DNA of 38,544 nt from an uncultured Corynebacterium sp. (lineage in GTDB: Bacteria; Actinomycetota; Actinomycetes; Mycobacteriales; Mycobacteriaceae), in assembly GCF_937999985.1 (NCBI RefSeq), contig NZ_CALLDG010000184.1:1-38544 (forward strand), given 5' to 3'. Both the position numbers and the translations under genes were made by a program. Every line of letters starts with the position of its first letter. Position 1 is the stretch's first letter. Under the pieces are notes generated by a model. That model saw nothing but the letters and a program-made list of their open reading frames with translations. It was not told the DNA's origin and searched no databases. Positions 6,093-12,408 of the stretch are shown here, piece by piece.

Positions 6093-7067
6093 ATGAAGTA
6101 CATGGATTTAGCCAACGCTAGAGGCCAACTGCGTCAACGAATGTTAACCAGACTCCATGACAGTGGCCTAAGCCAGTATCTCGTCATCAACGATGAAGAG
6201 ATGCTCGAACAACTCGATGGTCTTACTGAGATACATCTCTGCGTTGGCCATTCGGTCATCGAGGCTCCAAACGCCGTAGCTACGGGGAATTCGCTGGACC
6301 CAGTCGGCTACATCGAATTGGAGACGCCAAGTGATATCTACTCCGTCATCCGAGTTGAGTTCGATGCCGCGGCGGAGCGCGATCCACGCGGCTTCCAACT
6401 CCTCATCACCCCGGATGAAAGCCTCGAACTGATTGCATACACCACAGCGCGAGGTGTCGATGGCCGGGCTGTTGGAATTGACCTGCAGCTCGATGATGCG
6501 CCACACGAGGCAATGTCCCCGTCGATGGCGGTCAATTCGAGCGAGTTCATGAATCCACCACAGCGCACTTCCGCTGAATCCTCCGGTGGCGTGATAGGGC
6601 TGCGTGCGTTCAATAGCTCGGCGAATCCTATCGGAAACTCCATAGGTATTGCACGAGACGAAAGCGTCGGCAGATCTACACAACGGGTAGGAAATCCGGC
6701 CGGCATGTGGCGGAGGGTCCAACTTGGTTTCTCGGACAACGATTTCGTACATCAGCCCGTCGAGGGCGGCACGAAGTTGGTACAGCCACTCTCCGAAGAT
6801 GAGGGACAGCTCGGTTGGCACAGGTGCGGTCGTATGGAGGCGAAAGGAACGGATATCGCCGTTGCTTACAACCCGGCGCTCAATCGGGTTCGCCTTCAGA
6901 TGTTCGGCACCAAGACTCCACAGCTCGTGGCGGTGCGAAGCCGCTCGCTCTACTCGAGCTACGAGGCGCCTGAATTCGTTTTCACTCATGGACAAATCGT
7001 AACGGCTGACACTAATCCAACTGCGTCAACAAAACAGATCAGCAAAGGGGAGCACACGTGGAATTAA
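6093..7067 (+). CDS. Plus-strand reading frame after leader copy 2 (doubtful)
   Basis: A 324-aa open frame starts at an ATG with a strong ribosome-binding site and ends 10 bases inside the next gene (7058), as operon genes do. However, it is almost wholly antisense to the convincing minus-strand gene at 6168-6989, and its translation looks like a shadow of that gene. Only the first ~25 codons (MKYMDLANARGQLRQRMLTR) lie outside the overlap. I consider a short plus-strand product possible and the full protein unlikely. Confidence 0.2.
   Translation: MKYMDLANARGQLRQRMLTRLHDSGLSQYLVINDEEMLEQLDGLTEIHLCVGHSVIEAPNAVATGNSLDPVGYIELETPSDIYSVIRVEFDAAAERDPRGFQLLITPDESLELIAYTTARGVDGRAVGIDLQLDDAPHEAMSPSMAVNSSEFMNPPQRTSAESSGGVIGLRAFNSSANPIGNSIGIARDESVGRSTQRVGNPAGMWRRVQLGFSDNDFVHQPVEGGTKLVQPLSEDEGQLGWHRCGRMEAKGTDIAVAYNPALNRVRLQMFGTKTPQLVAVRSRSLYSSYEAPEFVFTHGQIVTADTNPTASTKQISKGEHTWN
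6168..6989 (-). CDS. Unknown soluble protein, minus-strand cargo gene
   Basis: This 273-aa protein contains GEWLYQLRAALDGLMYEIV and ERTQPYHATGGFSG followed by WWIHELARIDRHRRGHCL, motifs of a hypothetical helical family common in actinobacteria. I know no assigned function; the LRxALD helix followed by a His-rich helix is distantly HEPN-like. No membrane segment is visible. No ribosome-binding site precedes ATG 6989, but TACGAT (6996-7001) ends 7 bases before it, fitting a leaderless mRNA. Exact 14-bp repeats (6125-6138 and 7017-7030) flank the gene and suggest insertion as a unit. It runs against the early operon, so prophage expression is likely. Confidence 0.75.
   Translation of the reverse strand: MSENEFRRLVARVERAASHRHELWSLGAEHLKANPIERRVVSNGDIRSFRLHTTAPVPTELSLIFGEWLYQLRAALDGLMYEIVVRETKLDPPPHAGRISYPLCRSADAFVSCNTYGVSDRIRRAIERTQPYHATGGFSGSALWWIHELARIDRHRRGHCLVWRIIELQVNSNSPAIDTSRCGVCNQFEAFIRGDEELEAAWIALRRGIELNSDDGVDITWRLQFDVADWVQRIPRSYGVWSLDDRMANAEMYLSKTIELFEHLFIVDDEILA
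6996..7001 (-). promoter_or_regulatory. -10 element for a leaderless cargo gene
   Basis: TACGAT on the minus strand ends so that the seventh base downstream is the A of ATG 6989. TANNNT at this distance is the usual signal of leaderless genes in actinobacteria. No clear -35 hexamer is seen. Confidence 0.4.
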
Positions 7068-7276
7068 AAGCAGCAATAGGAAACACGAGAATCGACGCCA
7101 ACGAAAGCGAAATCACAATCACGAATACGGACAACGACACATCAGTGGCGATTCCTTACCGGGCAGTCGGCACCGTTGTCGAAGTGTTGGAGCTCGCAGA
7201 TAGGTGTCGCACTCCTCTTCATCCATGGGCACCCAGAGCAGTCCCTTGGTCGGACACCAGCAAATTGACGAAATAA
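7058..7276 (+). CDS. Unknown small early protein
   Basis: This 72-aa protein (start GTG, preceded by GGGGAG 5 bases upstream) has a beta-rich, Asn/Asp/Thr-rich N-terminal half (NESEITITNTDNDTSVAI) and no recognisable domain. It belongs to the early rightward transcript. The gene was probably adjacent to the upstream early genes before the minus-strand cargo entered. Confidence 0.6.
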   Translation: MELKAAIGNTRIDANESEITITNTDNDTSVAIPYRAVGTVVEVLELADRCRTPLHPWAPRAVPWSDTSKLTK

Positions 7277-7298
7277 GAAACGAAAAGGAGGAGAAGAA

Positions 7299-7382
7299 AT
7301 GGGAACTGTCTCGCTAATTATCAACATTGTGTGCGCGCTCATTGCACTCGCAGCCGCGATTTACATCAAGCGTCTGAAGTAG
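7299..7382 (+). CDS. 27-aa single-pass membrane peptide
   Basis: The frame encodes MGTVSLIINIVCALIALAAA and then a basic end, YIKRLK. It is almost entirely one transmembrane helix with a positive C-terminus. A strong ribosome-binding site (AAGGAGGAG) lies 6-8 bases upstream. Its last 17 bases overlap the end of the minus-strand gene at 7366-7866. Such peptides in phages act on membrane potential, exclusion or lysis timing, but nothing here says which. Confidence 0.65.
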   Translation: MGTVSLIINIVCALIALAAAIYIKRLK

Positions 7383-7866
7383 GCACATTGACTGACTTGG
7401 TCTGCTTATCGCCGTCAGAGTCGACCCAATGGAGCTTGTATATCCCGCTAAACGGGAGCAGCACCTCGACGCGGTCACCGTGCTCGAGTCGTTCAGCAGT
7501 TCCATCACGCATAAAACGCTCTTGATCCTCGCGGGTCGGACGCACTTCAACATTGGTGATCGTCTCACCAGTGTCATTGACAACTACATAGAGCTTTCTG
7601 TTCGAGTGTTCGAGCCGAATATTTCGCCGGTTCGCCGACTCCTGCCTTTTGGCGATATCAGACATGACTTGTTGCGCTTCGGCGAGTTTCCGTTGGGCTT
7701 CAGCAGCAATCTCGGCACTTCGAGCTGCTCGATCAGAACTCTCCGCAGCCTCTTTCTGAGAGAGCTCCGCAGTTCTACGGGATTTTCTGGCTTCGAGTGC
7801 TTGCCACCCGGCGAATACGGCAGAAGCAACCGCGATGACATTACTAACTATTGCTGCGATATCCAT
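7366..7866 (-). CDS. Membrane-anchored coiled-coil protein, minus-strand cargo gene
   Basis: This 166-aa protein has an N-terminal transmembrane helix (IAAIVSNVIAVASAVFAGW), an Ala/Glu-rich coiled coil (about 25-75), and a compact strand-rich C-terminal domain (about 85-166, KLYVVVNDTGETITNVEV). The topology suggests a membrane-tethered sensor or exclusion protein on the cytoplasmic face. The start is ATG 7866; ATG 7878 is an alternative. There is no clear ribosome-binding site, and a TATATT box lies just upstream. It is the third minus-strand gene set against the early operon. Its function is unknown. Confidence 0.7.
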   Translation of the reverse strand: MDIAAIVSNVIAVASAVFAGWQALEARKSRRTAELSQKEAAESSDRAARSAEIAAEAQRKLAEAQQVMSDIAKRQESANRRNIRLEHSNRKLYVVVNDTGETITNVEVRPTREDQERFMRDGTAERLEHGDRVEVLLPFSGIYKLHWVDSDGDKQTKSVNVPTSDA

Positions 7867-7899
7867 GACTACCAGCATAAAGGCAGATAAATAAATATA

Positions 7900-7940
7900 G
7901 CCCGAATGGTTACTCAGGGGTTCGATTCCTCTGCCGGGCA
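7900..7940 (+). ncRNA. tRNA-like minihelix (acceptor + T-arm only)
   Basis: AGGGG (7916-7920), loop TTCGATT (7921-7927) and CCTCT (7928-7932) form a canonical T-arm. GCCCG (7900-7904) pairs with CGGGC (7935-7939) as an acceptor stem, and A7940 takes the discriminator position. There is no room for an anticodon arm. It is either a remnant of an old attachment tRNA or a functional tRNA mimic. It lies upstream of the minus-strand gene at 7366-7866. Confidence 0.5.
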
Positions 7941-8129
7941 CTGGCGCGTAGGCGATATGAGAATCGGTCGCCGCAAGCCAGCCACAATGCCGTGGGCCTT
8001 TCGCACGGCGGTTTGGCTGCGCGCCTCACAAACCAAATAAAAAGGGCCCGCCCCCGCTAGCACCAGGGACAGGCCGAAAGTGTTGAAAGGAACACTGCCA
8101 TGAAGCATACACAGTCTACGGAGGGAACC
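7941..8129. other. Noncoding stretch between cargo and early genes
   Basis: I see no convincing gene here. It begins with the end of the tRNA-like element, whose GCCGGGCACTGG 12-mer is shared with the leader hairpin at 5563-5574. It contains several GC-rich inverted repeats and a possible early ATG at 8100 that would add ten residues to the next gene. Confidence 0.4.
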
Positions 8130-8339
8130 ATGATCGCCAGACGGAGAACTCTGACGCCGCGCGAGTTCGCCGACGAATTCGGCATAGATGTTCAACGCGT
8201 CTATCGCTGGTGCCAGGCGGGACGCCTTCGCACGATGCCGAAGACTCCTGGGAGTCGCCAGCACTGGCGCATCTTCAGCTGCGAAGTTGATCGCGTTATG
8301 ACTGTTGGGTTCCCGAGCGATCCACGGGAGGCAGCATAA
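8130..8339 (+). CDS. Excisionase/MerR-type HTH protein
   Basis: This 69-aa protein has a winged-helix excisionase-type DNA-binding pattern: LTPREFADEFGIDVQRVYRW followed by CQAGRL and GSRQHWRI. The ATG at 8130 is chosen because GGAGG lies 5-6 bases upstream; ATG 8100 is possible. It could be an early regulator or the recombination directionality factor, for which the protein at 36953-37198 is the other candidate. Confidence 0.75.
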   Translation: MIARRRTLTPREFADEFGIDVQRVYRWCQAGRLRTMPKTPGSRQHWRIFSCEVDRVMTVGFPSDPREAA

Positions 8340-8651
8340 ATGAGTAATCCAAACGTTAAGTTCAGCCGCTCAATGTGGCGCGACGCCTACGATTTGCTGG
8401 ATCACGTCAACACCAGGAACAAATTGCAATGGGCAATGTCGCTGATTCTTGCCGCATCCTCTTTTGCAATGGTCATCATTACCGGCTACGACAATTTCAA
8501 TTTTGTGCCAATCATTTGGACAATCACAACAATTTTTTGGTTGTGCACGGCGGTCTTTATTTCAAAGTCTGTCAAAAGCATTGAGCGTGTTCTCCAGATG
8601 AAAAAGAAGAACAGTGGCGTCTCTGCGACCCGGTATTGGCCGGAGGCATGA
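8340..8651 (+). CDS. Two-pass membrane protein
   Basis: This 103-aa protein has two hydrophobic helices (about 32-50, MSLILAASSFAMVIITGY; and 56-74, VPIIWTITTIFWLCTAVF) followed by a basic C-terminus. It starts directly after the stop of the HTH gene (TAAATG), with GGGAGG 8 bases upstream. It is an early gene. Function unknown; membrane proteins here often alter the envelope or superinfection. Confidence 0.7.
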   Translation: MSNPNVKFSRSMWRDAYDLLDHVNTRNKLQWAMSLILAASSFAMVIITGYDNFNFVPIIWTITTIFWLCTAVFISKSVKSIERVLQMKKKNSGVSATRYWPEA

Positions 8652-8652
8652 C

Positions 8653-8976
8653 ATGAAACAGCTTCGTAGGGTTCGCTCACCGAAGAATCGGTGGGTGCTC
8701 GTAGTAGTCCCGGTGCCCCGAGGTGGCAGGAAACCGGCCACGATCGATTTCGAGGTGTCGTTCGGTGATGTGATGTCAGAGATGCCTCGTAGTCTGAGGT
8801 TTCCGGCAACGCTGCCTCGGCGGTTAGGCCGGCATGGGGATGGGCAGCAGTTCATCACCAGAGGGGCCTTGGAGAACCTGGTCACTTTCAATAAGGATGA
8901 CAAGCGCGTTATGCGCCAGCTTGAGGAGTTCATCGAGCACATCGCAAGTGAGGTGCAAGGTGAACCAGAAAGATAG
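8653..8976 (+). CDS. Unknown early protein
   Basis: This 107-aa basic protein begins MKQLRRVRSPKNRWVLVVVP and ends in a charged helix (DKRVMRQLEEFIEHIASEVQ). GGAGG lies 6 bases before the ATG. Its end overlaps the next start by 17 bases. No family is recognised. Confidence 0.7.
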   Translation: MKQLRRVRSPKNRWVLVVVPVPRGGRKPATIDFEVSFGDVMSEMPRSLRFPATLPRRLGRHGDGQQFITRGALENLVTFNKDDKRVMRQLEEFIEHIASEVQGEPER

Positions 8977-9463
8977 GCCACGGTGCGCCCGCCGAATCTC
9001 GGACGGTCGCTGGCAGGTAGCAATGGCAGGGATTCCGCCGGCCGTGATCTGTAATTCGCTACAAGACGCTTTGAAGACCGCGGTGGGTATTGGGGAAGTT
9101 CCGCCAGGGGATTATGAGGTGTGCCGGCTTGATGCTCGGGGGCATGTTCTCGAGCTCATAGAACTGGGAATGTCAGTAGAACATATCGCTGAGTCAGCTC
9201 AGGTGGGCTGTCACGCAGTGGAAGCAATCATTTCCGGTACTGCAGCTGTCGCTATGGCTGATGTTAATGCGATGGCGCAGGTTGAGTTTGCGCTCTCTGA
9301 TGTGGAAGCTACCGCGCTAGATCTCCTGCACTTCACGTCATTAGGAGCCAGCCTTCGGGAAGCGATTGCATGGTGCCGAAAAAGGGATGGCCTATCGGCG
9401 CAGAAAGCGTGGGCAGCAGTTCCCGTCGTCAAGCAGCGTATGGAGGGGCTGAAATCAGCATGA
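8960..9463 (+). CDS. Early protein with HTH-like segments
   Basis: This 167-aa protein uses a GTG start with GAGG 6 bases upstream. Residues about 60-90 (ELIELGMSVEHIAESAQVG) read as a helix-turn-helix, and a second similar unit follows (ASLREAIAWCRKRDGLSAQ). The N-terminal 40 residues are a small basic strand-rich domain. DNA binding is likely, but the family is unknown. The frame continues upstream without a supported start. Confidence 0.65.
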   Translation: MNQKDRPRCARRISDGRWQVAMAGIPPAVICNSLQDALKTAVGIGEVPPGDYEVCRLDARGHVLELIELGMSVEHIAESAQVGCHAVEAIISGTAAVAMADVNAMAQVEFALSDVEATALDLLHFTSLGASLREAIAWCRKRDGLSAQKAWAAVPVVKQRMEGLKSA

Positions 9464-9543
9464 TGCGCAGAAGATGGCTGATTTTCCAGATGAAGGTCGA
9501 AGCCCACGTGTTGCGGATTGTCCACTGCGGCGAAAAGCACTAA
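9460..9543 (+). CDS. 27-aa basic peptide
   Basis: The frame MMRRRWLIFQMKVEAHVLRI plus seven residues starts in an ATGA overlap with the preceding stop. Coupling makes translation plausible, but the peptide is short and unrecognised. Confidence 0.4.
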   Translation: MMRRRWLIFQMKVEAHVLRIVHCGEKH

Positions 9544-9576
9544 GCAGCCGATAGTAGTCAAACATGAGGAGGAAAA

Positions 9577-9912
9577 ATGCCACGCCAAAGGGTTTGTAGG
9601 CACTGCGGTTTCCCTATCCGGTGGGCGTGCACACCATTGGGGCATCGACTTGCCCTTGATGCATCGTCTGATCCAGATGGGAACGTGCAGATCGTACATG
9701 GTGCTGCTGTGTTCCTCAGTGCGGAAGAAGCTCTGCGGAAGCGGTCTCAGGGGTATTTGCTGTTCCAGCGGCATGTGTGCGCTGGTGCTCATGGTAAACG
9801 GCGAGCGGGCATGCCTGAGCGGGAGAAACAGCGCATGCAACAGCGACGTGTTGCGCGTGAGCGCAGACGGCTTAATGAGATGACGAAGAACTATAAAGCG
9901 ACAGCTAGATGA
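9577..9912 (+). CDS. Small zinc-ribbon-like protein
   Basis: This 111-aa protein starts MPRQRVCRHCGFPIRW, a CxxC knuckle, with Cys18 and later His/Cys residues as possible partners. The C-terminal third is an Arg/Glu-rich helix (REKQRMQQRRVARERRR) that could bind nucleic acid. AGGAGG precedes the ATG. It is an early gene of unknown role. Confidence 0.7.
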   Translation: MPRQRVCRHCGFPIRWACTPLGHRLALDASSDPDGNVQIVHGAAVFLSAEEALRKRSQGYLLFQRHVCAGAHGKRRAGMPEREKQRMQQRRVARERRRLNEMTKNYKATAR

Positions 9913-10079
9913 CATCAGATGAATCAGCTGCGCAGCGTTGGTGGGAGCAGCAGCAAACGCGACGCCAAATTCAGATTTACCGATTCCTTGGCCCTCGTAA
10001 GCGCCCCGCCCGCACTGAGATTCCAGGGCAATTAACCATTGATGGACAGGAGATACGCGATGACCACCAAGAAGATTGA
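9909..10079 (+). CDS. 56-aa early protein
   Basis: It starts in the ATGA overlap of the previous stop (MTSDESAAQRWWEQQQTRRQ...) and ends in the next gene. It is rich in Gln and Arg, with no known domain. The tight overlaps on both sides support it as a real operon member. Confidence 0.55.
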   Translation: MTSDESAAQRWWEQQQTRRQIQIYRFLGPRKRPARTEIPGQLTIDGQEIRDDHQED

Positions 10080-10197
10080 CAGTGACGCAGAAGACCAGAA
10101 CCAAGACCACAGGGAGCCTGAGACGCCCGAGTTGCAGGAGGATGCGCCGGCCAAGTGCATTGTCGTCAACGCTCGTCCACTGGGAGGAGTGGCGTAG
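10060..10197 (+). CDS. 45-aa acidic early protein
   Basis: The ATG has AGGAG 7 bases upstream. The N-terminal part is very acidic (DSDAEDQNQDHREPETPELQ) and the end is hydrophobic. It overlaps the 56-aa gene by 20 bases. Unknown function. Confidence 0.5.
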   Translation: MTTKKIDSDAEDQNQDHREPETPELQEDAPAKCIVVNARPLGGVA

Positions 10198-10199
10198 CC

Positions 10200-10568
10200 A
10201 TGACGCTCCAGGTGAAGAAGACGGGAAGCAGTTTGTTGCCGTGGGTTGTTGAGGACGATACCGGTAGCGTCGCGTGGTGTGGCTCGTGGGAAGACGCTGT
10301 CAGTACTGCGAACGAGTACGCCCGCGAGGTGGAGGTACAGCTCGTGCGGCCGGACAAGCTGTTCATTGAGCATTGCTACTCATGGGGTGGGGGCCCTACG
10401 ACCGTGATATCGCACAGTTCGGCGATGTTGAGGCTTCTCGGTGTGTGGTCGCCTGTGGTAGCCCCCGGGTTCGCCTGGGGGACATTGAGTTCGTCTCTGT
10501 CGACGAGGCTCGTCGGACGGCAGCGCAGTTGCTGTCTGCGTGTCAGTGGGCGCAACGGCCGGCAGTAA
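10200..10568 (+). CDS. Small early protein, frame possibly disrupted
   Basis: This 122-codon frame begins MTLQVKKTGSSLLPWVVEDD and contains SWEDAVSTANEY, a motif repeated in two following genes (SVDEARRTAAQL at 10382-10585, SAEQAQDVHQAC at 10585-10872). After about residue 63 the translation loses protein-like character and runs through the whole next gene in another frame. The natural end is probably near 10390. A slipped G-run (10383-10392), a programmed shift or a sequencing error could explain it. Confidence 0.5.
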   Translation: MTLQVKKTGSSLLPWVVEDDTGSVAWCGSWEDAVSTANEYAREVEVQLVRPDKLFIEHCYSWGGGPTTVISHSSAMLRLLGVWSPVVAPGFAWGTLSSSLSTRLVGRQRSCCLRVSGRNGRQ

Positions 10569-10585
10569 CGGGGAAGGTTTCTTGA
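10382..10585 (+). CDS. Small early protein, paralogue 2
   Basis: This 67-aa protein (MGWGPYDRDIAQFGDVEASR...) has the motif DIEFVSVDEARRTAAQLL, similar to both neighbours, so the three look like tandem paralogues. The start at 10382 is uncertain because the upstream gene overlaps fully in another frame. It ends in a TGATG overlap with the next gene. Confidence 0.55.
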   Translation: MGWGPYDRDIAQFGDVEASRCVVACGSPRVRLGDIEFVSVDEARRTAAQLLSACQWAQRPAVTGKVS

Positions 10586-10872
10586 TGCGTGACAGCGGCG
10601 TAAGCAATAACAAGGCCGTCAGGCAGTTCTGTGTGGTGGCGTCAACAGATGGCGGATACACATGGAATTCATTGCGCGTCGCTGGGGTGACATGGATGAG
10701 CGCAGAACAGGCACAAGATGTGCACCAGGCGTGCAGTCTGCGGGCCCGCACATATGGCTTGCCTGTGCGGTACCGGGTGCTGTCCCGCACTGTTTCTGCG
10801 AACACCATGTGGCCTTATCCGTCTGATGAAGGTGATGACCAAGCCGGTTATCACGAGGAAAGCGAGGATTAG
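10585..10872 (+). CDS. Small early protein, paralogue 3
   Basis: This 95-aa protein (MRDSGVSNNKAVRQFCVVAS...) has the shared pattern VTWMSAEQAQDVHQACSL and an acidic C-terminus. The start codon overlaps the stop of paralogue 2; GGGGAAGG lies just upstream. Unknown function. Confidence 0.65.
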   Translation: MRDSGVSNNKAVRQFCVVASTDGGYTWNSLRVAGVTWMSAEQAQDVHQACSLRARTYGLPVRYRVLSRTVSANTMWPYPSDEGDDQAGYHEESED

Positions 10873-11025
10873 CTGTGGCGCTACCAGTGCCTTGTTGTAG
10901 AGATCCGTAAGCAATTGTGTTGGTTCATTTTGTTACCGCGCCTGTTTTTGATTTGGAGTTCGAAGAATGATTGGTACCGCTTCCCATATTTCTGCTGGGC
11001 AGCCCCGGTCCGGGAGTGATGCACC

Positions 11026-12087
11026 ATGGCATGGGTAAGGGTCAGCGATACTTTCAACGAGGCCCCGGAGTGGATGCGAGCCTATGAGCTGGCAGCCGAA
11101 CGTGGCGATGACCGTCTGGTCAGTGAACTCAAAGGCGCGGCGTCAGCGTTGTTTACGCATTCTGCGCAGCAGTGGACGGATTACAAAATCACCTATGGTG
11201 CAGCCGTCCGGCATATCGGCATTAGCCGGGTGGAGCCTGTACTTCAGGATCTGATCACTATCGGGATTATCACCGAGGTGGAGTCTGAAGGTGAGCGGCA
11301 ATTCGTGCTCGTTGAGCGTGAATCGTTTGTTCATGTCATCCGCTCTGATGCGAAGTCGAAGGCAACGAAACGCCGCAACGATCAGAACCGTGCTGGGTTG
11401 CAGGTGCCGGTCATGCTCCGTGATGGAGACCAGTGCCGGTACTGCGGTGATGAAGTGGTCTGGGGCGATAAGAAGTCCGATCGTGGCCGTGAGTACGACC
11501 ACCGTGACATCGATGCGCCGACGACCCCAGACAATTATGTGACGGCATGCCGTGGCTGTAATCAGCTGCGGCATGAATTAGGCGAACGCGCCGAGGAGGA
11601 ACTTCCGCTCCTCGACCCACCAGAGTCTCCAATGTATGGCCCGGAGCTGCGCAAGAAACTCTCCCGCTGGGAGGGATTCGTTGCGCGCTGGTGCAAGAAG
11701 GAGGGACTCCCGAATCCACTTATTGCGGACAAGGTTGAGGCCCAGGACAACCCGACAGCCAGTCGGGCAGTGACCCCTTCTCAGGAAGAAAAAACGGTAC
11801 GCGCTACGTCCCCGGCCGCGGGCCCAAGCCAGGAGCCCGGCAAGCCGCAGTTCCCCAATACTGATTCCCATGGCCAGGTTGAGTCTGAGGGTAGAGCCGC
11901 CAAAGGGAGTTCTCGGCAGCCAGCCGAGACTATTCAAGTCAATGTTGTCCAGTCGCTTCCGGCACTCCCCGCACACCATGCGGGAGGTGCGCCGCAGGGC
12001 CGTAAGGCATCGCACGTGCGCGATGCCGGTCCCGCCAAAGGAGCGGAGCCTTTCGCACGTCGCCGTCGCCGACGCCGCCGCAACTAG
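11026..12087 (+). CDS. HNH endonuclease-like protein with wHTH-like N-terminus
   Basis: This 353-aa protein has three parts. Residues 1-110 (SDTFNEAPEWMRAYELAAER...) resemble the winged-helix N-terminus of actinophage replication or DNA-binding proteins. An HNH nuclease core follows at about 135-190, with CRYCG, EYDHRD and CRGCNQLRH as metal and zinc ligands. The C-terminal third is a Pro/Ser/Ala-rich disordered tail ending in a run of arginines and Asn. It lies just before the G-rich repeat array, so a role in replication initiation or DNA processing is plausible. No strong ribosome-binding site is seen. Confidence 0.75.
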   Translation: MAWVRVSDTFNEAPEWMRAYELAAERGDDRLVSELKGAASALFTHSAQQWTDYKITYGAAVRHIGISRVEPVLQDLITIGIITEVESEGERQFVLVERESFVHVIRSDAKSKATKRRNDQNRAGLQVPVMLRDGDQCRYCGDEVVWGDKKSDRGREYDHRDIDAPTTPDNYVTACRGCNQLRHELGERAEEELPLLDPPESPMYGPELRKKLSRWEGFVARWCKKEGLPNPLIADKVEAQDNPTASRAVTPSQEEKTVRATSPAAGPSQEPGKPQFPNTDSHGQVESEGRAAKGSSRQPAETIQVNVVQSLPALPAHHAGGAPQGRKASHVRDAGPAKGAEPFARRRRRRRRN

Positions 12088-12408
12088 TTTTCGAGTACAC
12101 GCCCCGCGATAGGAGGGGCGAAAAACAAACGAGCATGCGGTGCGTCCAAGAGAGCCTACGCGCTTTTGACGACGCGGCCTTTGTCGTACCCAAAAACTTT
12201 CCCGTCGACGAAAAAACCGTTCGACAAGGGGAGTAGTTGTCGGGCTGGCACCGGGTCGGGACGGGTCGGGTCGGGACGGGTCGGGACGGGTCGGGTCGGG
12301 ACGGGTCGGGAGGGCTTTTAAATATCCTCCCCCCTCTCTTTCTTTCCACCCCCTTTACCTTTGTTGGTTCTCTAGTTCTTTTTGTTGTGGCTTGTTGATT
12401 GGAGCCTT
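12088..12408. other. Noncoding region with G-rich repeat array and AT/pyrimidine tract
   Basis: No gene is seen in these 321 bases. The region holds a small inverted repeat (GCCCC...GGGGC near 12102-12117), repeated CGTCGAC/TTCGAC words near 12195-12220, and the pentamer array at 12252-12311. A TTTTAAATAT stretch and a C/T-rich tract follow (about 12316-12360). G-rich iterons next to an easily melted tract resemble a replication origin. A pac/cos-related or regulatory site is an alternative. Confidence 0.5.
12252..12311. repeat. Tandem CGGG(T/A) pentamer array (12 units)
   Basis: Twelve uninterrupted units of CGGGT or CGGGA fill 60 bases. The order of T and A units repeats every five units (T-A-T-T-A, T-A-T-T-A, T-A), giving a 25-bp higher-order period. 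Triple-G blocks every five bases could form G-quadruplexes on the plus strand. Confidence 0.9.

Noticed and set aside
9211..10110. 299-codon minus-strand frame across several early genes
   Set aside because: It runs across the ends and starts of well-supported plus-strand genes with good ribosome-binding sites and coupled overlaps.
12252..12311. CRISPR array
   Set aside because: The units are contiguous 5-mers without spacers; no cas genes are present.
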